This document shows positions 5,642-9,178 of a DNA stretch of 9,178 nt, one piece after another. The position numbers and the translations under genes are program-made. Position 1 is the first letter of the stretch; the number at the start of each line of letters is the position of its first letter. Location: positions 1 to 9,178 of the forward strand of contig JAEYUK010000264.1 of NCBI GenBank assembly GCA_023432655.1. Reading direction: 5' to 3'. A model generated the notes under the pieces. It was given only the letters and a program-made list of their open reading frames with translations, made no database searches and was not told where the DNA came from. The stretch comes from Pseudomonadota bacterium (GTDB lineage Bacteria; Bdellovibrionota; Bacteriovoracia; Bacteriovoracales; Bacteriovoracaceae).

Positions 5642-6739
5642 TTATGCCAGAGAATCAAGTTGGAGAACTTTGCTTAAGGCCCCCGCTAATTCCTTTTCCC
5701 CACTCATAAACTCAACTTTAACCTTAGTGAAGAGGATTCGTCCGTCCAATGATACTCTCTTCATCTTAACCATGTCTTTTTCAGAACACATAATATAGGC
5801 CGACTGTTGAGCTGCCTTGATAAGAAGTTCGTTGACGTCTTCCGGAGTAAAGAAATAGTGGTCGGGAAAACTCACCTTTTCCGTGATCTCAACTCCATAG
5901 TTTTCTAGGTAACGGTAAAAGGATTCTGGTGAAGCGATCGCTGTCACGGCAATCACTTTCAGACCTTTAAGCTCAGGTACAGAAAAAATATATTTATCAT
6001 GAACATCAAAAATGCCAACCGCGTGGTAACGAGTCAGGGCCAGCGGCGGTTGGTGGTGAATATGATCTGAAATAATGCTCAGTAATTTATTCAATTTTTC
6101 CTGAGACACCATATCTGAACGGGAAATGATAATTCCATCCGCATCTTTTAAAGCAGTCAACCCTTCTCTTAAATAGCCCAGTGGGGCCACTTTGTAGAGT
6201 TCCAGCGGCATCGTCGCATCAAAAAGCACCAGATTAAAAGAGCGGAAAATCTGCAAATGCTGAAAACCATCATCAAGTAGGACGACATCAGGATGAACTT
6301 CAGCAAAATACTTGAGTAGATTTTCTGCTCTTCTTTTACCGACAATAACAGCGCCTTTCTTCATCTTGTTAGAAATCATCAAAGGCTCATCACCATAATC
6401 GAACGGATTAAGCCTGAATTTCTGACCAGACTTTAGTAGTCCAGATGAATTTTCGAGCTGACCTTTATAGCCTCGAGTAAGAACGACCGGAGTGAGTCCC
6501 TGCTCGTTTAACCAATCAGCAAGCCAGATAATGGTAGGTGTTTTACCTGTTCCACCGAAAGAAAGATTTCCCACTGAGATGACTGGGACTTTAAAAGTAT
6601 TCTTTTTGAAAACACCATACTCATATAAAGAACGGCGCACGCGATAAACCCACTCCCAGATAATACTGAGAGGAGTAAACACTGTTTTCTTGATCAGTGC
6701 TTTAACTCGAATTTTACTTTTCTGGATCATCTCACTCAT
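5642..6739 (-). CDS. lpxK: Tetraacyldisaccharide 4'-kinase
   Basis: LpxK phosphorylates the 4' position of the tetraacylated disaccharide-1-phosphate at the inner face of the inner membrane, using ATP, to form lipid IVA. The 365 residues match the family's usual length. An N-terminal amphipathic/hydrophobic stretch (about 14-33) suits membrane attachment. The P-loop SVGNLSFGGTGKTP (55-68) is textbook, followed by TRGYKG (88-93), YGDEPLM (115-121), VGKRRAENL (133-141), the nucleotide/metal region L-L-D-D-G-F-Q-H (154-161), PLGYLREGL (186-194) and a C-terminal F-P-D-H-Y-F-F motif. No key residue appears missing. The ATG start lies inside the end of lpxB (8-nt overlap), with ACAGG 6 nt upstream. 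An intact LpxK suggests this organism phosphorylates its lipid A at 4', unlike the mannose-substituted, phosphate-free lipid A described for Bdellovibrio bacteriovorus, unless the phosphate is later removed. Confidence 0.97.
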   Translation of the reverse strand: MSEMIQKSKIRVKALIKKTVFTPLSIIWEWVYRVRRSLYEYGVFKKNTFKVPVISVGNLSFGGTGKTPTIIWLADWLNEQGLTPVVLTRGYKGQLENSSGLLKSGQKFRLNPFDYGDEPLMISNKMKKGAVIVGKRRAENLLKYFAEVHPDVVLLDDGFQHLQIFRSFNLVLFDATMPLELYKVAPLGYLREGLTALKDADGIIISRSDMVSQEKLNKLLSIISDHIHHQPPLALTRYHAVGIFDVHDKYIFSVPELKGLKVIAVTAIASPESFYRYLENYGVEITEKVSFPDHYFFTPEDVNELLIKAAQQSAYIMCSEKDMVKMKRVSLDGRILFTKVKVEFMSGEKELAGALSKVLQLDSLA

Positions 6740-7853
6740 TAATTACCTGTGCCATGTATTCAGGAACTGAAAAATCTTCACCCGATAAAAGGCGTTTCGT
6801 TTCACTGAGGGTGGTCTTTAATTCATTATAGAGCTTTTCGTTGAGAGTCCAAGTTCTTATTATCCGGGCCATATGGGCCGGATCAACCTGGTCCTGCACG
6901 AGTTCAGGAAAAACCATACGGCCATGAATGATATTGGTTAAAGAGATAGGTCCTTGGTACTTAATAAAATTATAAAAGATGAACTCATTCAGAAGGCTTG
7001 CCTTGTAACAGACAATCGTCGGTAGTTCAAATAGACCGGTACTCAAAGTAACCGTACCACTGGCAGCAAGTGAAAAATGACATTCTTTCATCGCCACCGT
7101 TAGATCCTGAGATTCGTACCAGACATCTACGTCATACTGATAAAGCTGATAGAAAGAGGGATTAATGTGCCCTACTTTCACCAGGTGCACTTCTACCGGC
7201 ATGAATTCTTTTAAAATTTTTACGGTTTTTATAAATAAAGGTAAGAGCCCATAGACTTCAAAACGTCGGCTCCCTGGAAGCAGAAGTATTTTAAGCTTCT
7301 TCTCCCACTGGCCAAACGGCTTCGGAGGTATGTGAGCTAGTTGATCTTTATAAGTCAGCATGAGCGGATGGGGAATGGATCTGATCTGCCTTACACCACG
7401 GTCACCAAACCACTTCTTTTCGAATGGAAGGATCGTGAATAATGTATGAACAAACTGAGAAATCTTCGATGAACGACCGGCCTTCCATGCCCAGGCCTGA
7501 GGGGCCACATAGTAAAGAACCTTAATCCCTCGCTTTGAGAGTTTTTCTGCCAGCCTTAAATTGAAATCCTGAAAATCAATCAAAATGGCGGTTTTAGTTC
7601 CTCGCTTAACAGCTTCATCCTCCAGCCGCTTCAGGGCCTTGAAATAGAATGGGATTTTATGAATGACTTCGGAAAACCCCATGCTTGAGAAATCTTTCAG
7701 ATGATAAAGGAGTTCCATGCCATGGGCCTTAAGTTCGTCCCCACCGACTCCGTAAAACGTCACCCCTGGGCAACGTTTTACGAGATCGGGAAAGAAACTC
7801 AAGGCATGTTCTTCACCGGATTTTTCTCCGGCGATAATAAGACAACTAGCCAA
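6732..7853 (-). CDS. lpxB: Lipid-A-disaccharide synthase
   Basis: LpxB (family GT19) condenses UDP-2,3-diacyl-sugar with lipid X to form the beta-1,6 lipid A disaccharide on the cytoplasmic side of the inner membrane. Motifs in order: AGEKSGEEHA (8-17), G-V-G-G-D-E-L, S-S-M-G-F-S-E-V, IDFQDFNLRLAEKL (with the conserved DFN), YYVAPQAWAWKAGR, ILPFEKKWF, LLLPGSRRFEV (the conserved GSR), AASGTVTLSTGLFELPTIV, and SLTNIIHGRMVFPELVQD. The Glu usually following SGT-x-x-L is Ser here. Start: the frame is open to TTG at 7874, but TTG at 7853 has AAGG 6 nt upstream and gives MASCLIIAGE, which matches the usual LpxB beginning, so the shorter form (373 aa) is preferred. No ATG is available. It overlaps the oxidoreductase end by 8 nt and the lpxK start by 8 nt. 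The product is certain; the start is moderately so. Confidence 0.96.
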   Translation of the reverse strand: MASCLIIAGEKSGEEHALSFFPDLVKRCPGVTFYGVGGDELKAHGMELLYHLKDFSSMGFSEVIHKIPFYFKALKRLEDEAVKRGTKTAILIDFQDFNLRLAEKLSKRGIKVLYYVAPQAWAWKAGRSSKISQFVHTLFTILPFEKKWFGDRGVRQIRSIPHPLMLTYKDQLAHIPPKPFGQWEKKLKILLLPGSRRFEVYGLLPLFIKTVKILKEFMPVEVHLVKVGHINPSFYQLYQYDVDVWYESQDLTVAMKECHFSLAASGTVTLSTGLFELPTIVCYKASLLNEFIFYNFIKYQGPISLTNIIHGRMVFPELVQDQVDPAHMARIIRTWTLNEKLYNELKTTLSETKRLLSGEDFSVPEYMAQVINE

Positions 7854-8811
7854 GATTAACCTTAACAGGAGCAAGAGTTTTCATCGACTTCAAAGTGCTA
7901 TCCACCAGGTGAACAGCATTCATACCATCTTTTAAACCAATGACTGCCGGTTTTTGTTCAAGAACAGATTGATAGAAGTGACCATGCTCTAAAAGGAGGT
8001 GGTCTCTTTTATTATAAGTCTGCTCGTGAACATAGGTACCATCTGGAAACTGAGTGCTTGTCGCATCGTAAATTTTGTTAGCGAAAAGATCTACGGTAAG
8101 CATCCCCTCTTTAGAGATGACTTCAAGATCACGCATTTCTTTTACACTGTTTCTTCCGACGACAATGAATGCTTCGCAGTCATCTTCAAGCTTCAAATAA
8201 ATATTTGCATGATCCCAGTTTTCAGTTCTGATCTTGTGACCACGGGCCACAACCTCGATTGGTTTCTGTTTAAAAAGATAAAGCAAAAGATCGAGGTCGT
8301 GGATAGCAAGATCCTGGACCACATCAACATCCGTAGCACGTCCTTTAAAGGGAGCGACTCTATTAATCCGAATGGAATAAGGTGGTGTTAGCATTTGCAG
8401 CCGTTCACGAAGAGTATCCCAAGCTTCATGGAATCTTTCACTGTGACCAACCTGCAGCACAACATTTTTACCTTTTGCAATTTCTGCGAGCTTTGATGCT
8501 TCATCGTCATTGGAGCAAATCGGCTTCTCACAAAATACGTGTTTGTTGTTTTCCAGTAGATACTTCACCAGCTCAAAATGGGTTGAAGTTGGAGTGACAA
8601 CAAAAGCGGCATCAATTTCGTTAATCACATCTTTAATATCACTCACGATCTTAACGTGAGGATGATTACTTCGGGCAGCTTCCTGACCAGCAGGAAACTT
8701 TTCAACAATCGCTACAAACTCCGCCACATCTTTATGCGCATCAACTTTTTGGCAATGCCACTTACCTAAATGCCCATATCCTAGGACGGCCACTCTAACT
8801 TTATTCATCAT
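7846..8811 (-). CDS. Gfo/Idh/MocA oxidoreductase, probable UDP-N-acetylglucosamine 3-dehydrogenase (GnnA-like)
   Basis: An NAD(P)-dependent sugar dehydrogenase of the Gfo/Idh/MocA family, 321 residues. The Rossmann motif VAVLGYGHLGKWH (7-19) is followed by VVTPTSTH (71-78), the family EKP motif (C-E-K-P-I, 94-98, catalytic Lys96), VGHSERF (121-127), and the second catalytic region DVDVVQDLAIHDLDLL (161-176), with His171 as the usual base. It lies between lpxA and lpxB. In Acidithiobacillus ferrooxidans the genes gnnA and gnnB sit near lpxA/lpxB; GnnA oxidises the 3-OH of UDP-GlcNAc and GnnB transaminates it, so lipid A carries 2,3-diaminoglucose with amide-linked acyl chains. By position and family the same role is likely here. 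No GnnB-like aminotransferase is in the window; it may be upstream of lpxA or elsewhere. The first ATG overlaps the lpxA stop (TAATG); the adjacent ATG at 8808 is better spaced from GGCGG and could be used instead. Family certain, substrate inferred. Confidence 0.85.
   Translation of the reverse strand: MMNKVRVAVLGYGHLGKWHCQKVDAHKDVAEFVAIVEKFPAGQEAARSNHPHVKIVSDIKDVINEIDAAFVVTPTSTHFELVKYLLENNKHVFCEKPICSNDDEASKLAEIAKGKNVVLQVGHSERFHEAWDTLRERLQMLTPPYSIRINRVAPFKGRATDVDVVQDLAIHDLDLLLYLFKQKPIEVVARGHKIRTENWDHANIYLKLEDDCEAFIVVGRNSVKEMRDLEVISKEGMLTVDLFANKIYDATSTQFPDGTYVHEQTYNKRDHLLLEHGHFYQSVLEQKPAVIGLKDGMNAVHLVDSTLKSMKTLAPVKVNLG
7860..7863 (-). promoter_or_regulatory. Ribosome binding site deciding a TTG start for lpxB
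   Basis: AAGG on the minus strand, 6 nt before TTG at 7853-7851. It lies inside the last codons of the upstream oxidoreductase gene, so translation is likely coupled. No good site precedes the other in-frame TTG at 7874. Confidence 0.5.
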
Positions 8812-9178
8812 TAACCGCCCATGAATGGAGCAATTCCAATCTCAGACTTTTTAATGAACTCAGAGATACTCTGAATGATCACGTTATTCTTATATTCTTC
8901 CATGAGTTCCGGGTGAGAAACAAATGCTCTTGGTGCAAGAGCGGAAGCTTCCATCGTACGGTAGAAATCCACAACTTCGGAGATAGATTCCTTGCTGTGG
9001 CCCTGACGTTTTAAACCAATAATGTTGATCCCTTTAAGACGGATACGGTTTCCATAAGCTGTACAGAATTCAGGAACGTCACGATCAATCCCTGAACCAC
9101 CGCCGATATAGGCCCCACGACCAAGAGTCACAAACTGAGAAATACCAGTGTTACCACCAATAATCACTCGGTCGCCGA
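8811..9178 (-). CDS. lpxA: Acyl-[ACP]:UDP-N-acetylglucosamine acyltransferase, C-terminal part (5' end outside window)
   Basis: LpxA adds the first 3-hydroxyacyl chain to position 3 of the UDP-amino-sugar, starting lipid A synthesis in the cytoplasm. Only the last 122 or so codons are present; the frame is open at the right edge (GDRV before the GTG at 9167), so that GTG is an internal valine. Visible are the last coils of the left-handed beta-helix (IGGNTGISQF, LGRGAYIGGGSGIDRDVPEF) and the hallmark Y-G-N-R-I-R-L-K-G-I-N-I-I-G-L-K-R-Q-G-H-S, then a helical C-terminus ending ISEFIKKSEIGIAPFMGG. Aligned with E. coli LpxA, the Gly corresponding to Gly173 (chain-length ruler) is kept, while the His of the V-H-Q-F stretch (His160) is Ser. 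The catalytic His125 region lies outside the window. It overlaps the next gene by one base (TAATG) and is the first visible gene of the operon. Confidence 0.95.
   Translation of the reverse strand, partial: GDRVIIGGNTGISQFVTLGRGAYIGGGSGIDRDVPEFCTAYGNRIRLKGINIIGLKRQGHSKESISEVVDFYRTMEASALAPRAFVSHPELMEEYKNNVIIQSISEFIKKSEIGIAPFMGG

Noticed and set aside
7999..8597. Plus-strand frames of 130 and 71 codons opposite the oxidoreductase gene
   Set aside because: Antisense to a clearly recognised dehydrogenase, with no protein family features or ribosome binding sites.

Overview
The window looks like chromosomal DNA of a Gram-negative bacterium of moderate-to-low GC, most likely a predatory or predator-related member of Bdellovibrionota (Bacteriovoracia, Bacteriovorax/Peredibacter type). 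This placement is inferred from gene content (lipid A genes with a sugar-nucleotide oxidoreductase, a six-domain S1, a bacterial vitamin K carboxylase homologue) and general protein style. No rRNA or other taxonomic marker is present.

Right to middle (9178 down to 3331, minus strand): a tightly packed run of six genes. The order is lpxA (only its C-terminal part is in the window), a Gfo/Idh/MocA oxidoreductase resembling the UDP-GlcNAc 3-dehydrogenase GnnA, lpxB, lpxK, a lipoprotein with a DUF3108-like core, and a GT-B glycosyltransferase. Most junctions overlap (1, 8, 8 and 4 nt) and the only gap is about 40 nt, so one mRNA with translational coupling is expected. LpxA, LpxB and LpxK are lipid A enzymes. 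The oxidoreductase between lpxA and lpxB suggests a 2,3-diaminoglucose (GlcN3N) lipid A. The last two genes may act on the same glycolipid or on another envelope polymer; that part is inference.

Middle-left (3285 down to 1522, minus strand): rpsA, encoding ribosomal protein S1 with six S1 domains. It has its own probable promoter overlapping the end of the glycosyltransferase gene, a Shine-Dalgarno sequence inside a small hairpin, a second possible start eight codons in, and a strong intrinsic terminator at 1453-1479.

Left (1 to 1011, plus strand): the C-terminal three quarters or so of an HTTM/vitamin K-dependent gamma-carboxylase-like membrane protein, converging on the minus-strand genes. 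The stretch 1012-1521 between it and rpsA holds no confident gene. It contains the rpsA terminator and, on the minus strand, two small overlapping reading frames (1197-1319 and 986-1261) that together look like one short basic protein broken by a one-base frame change. No tRNA, rRNA, CRISPR array, insertion sequence or long repeat was seen.
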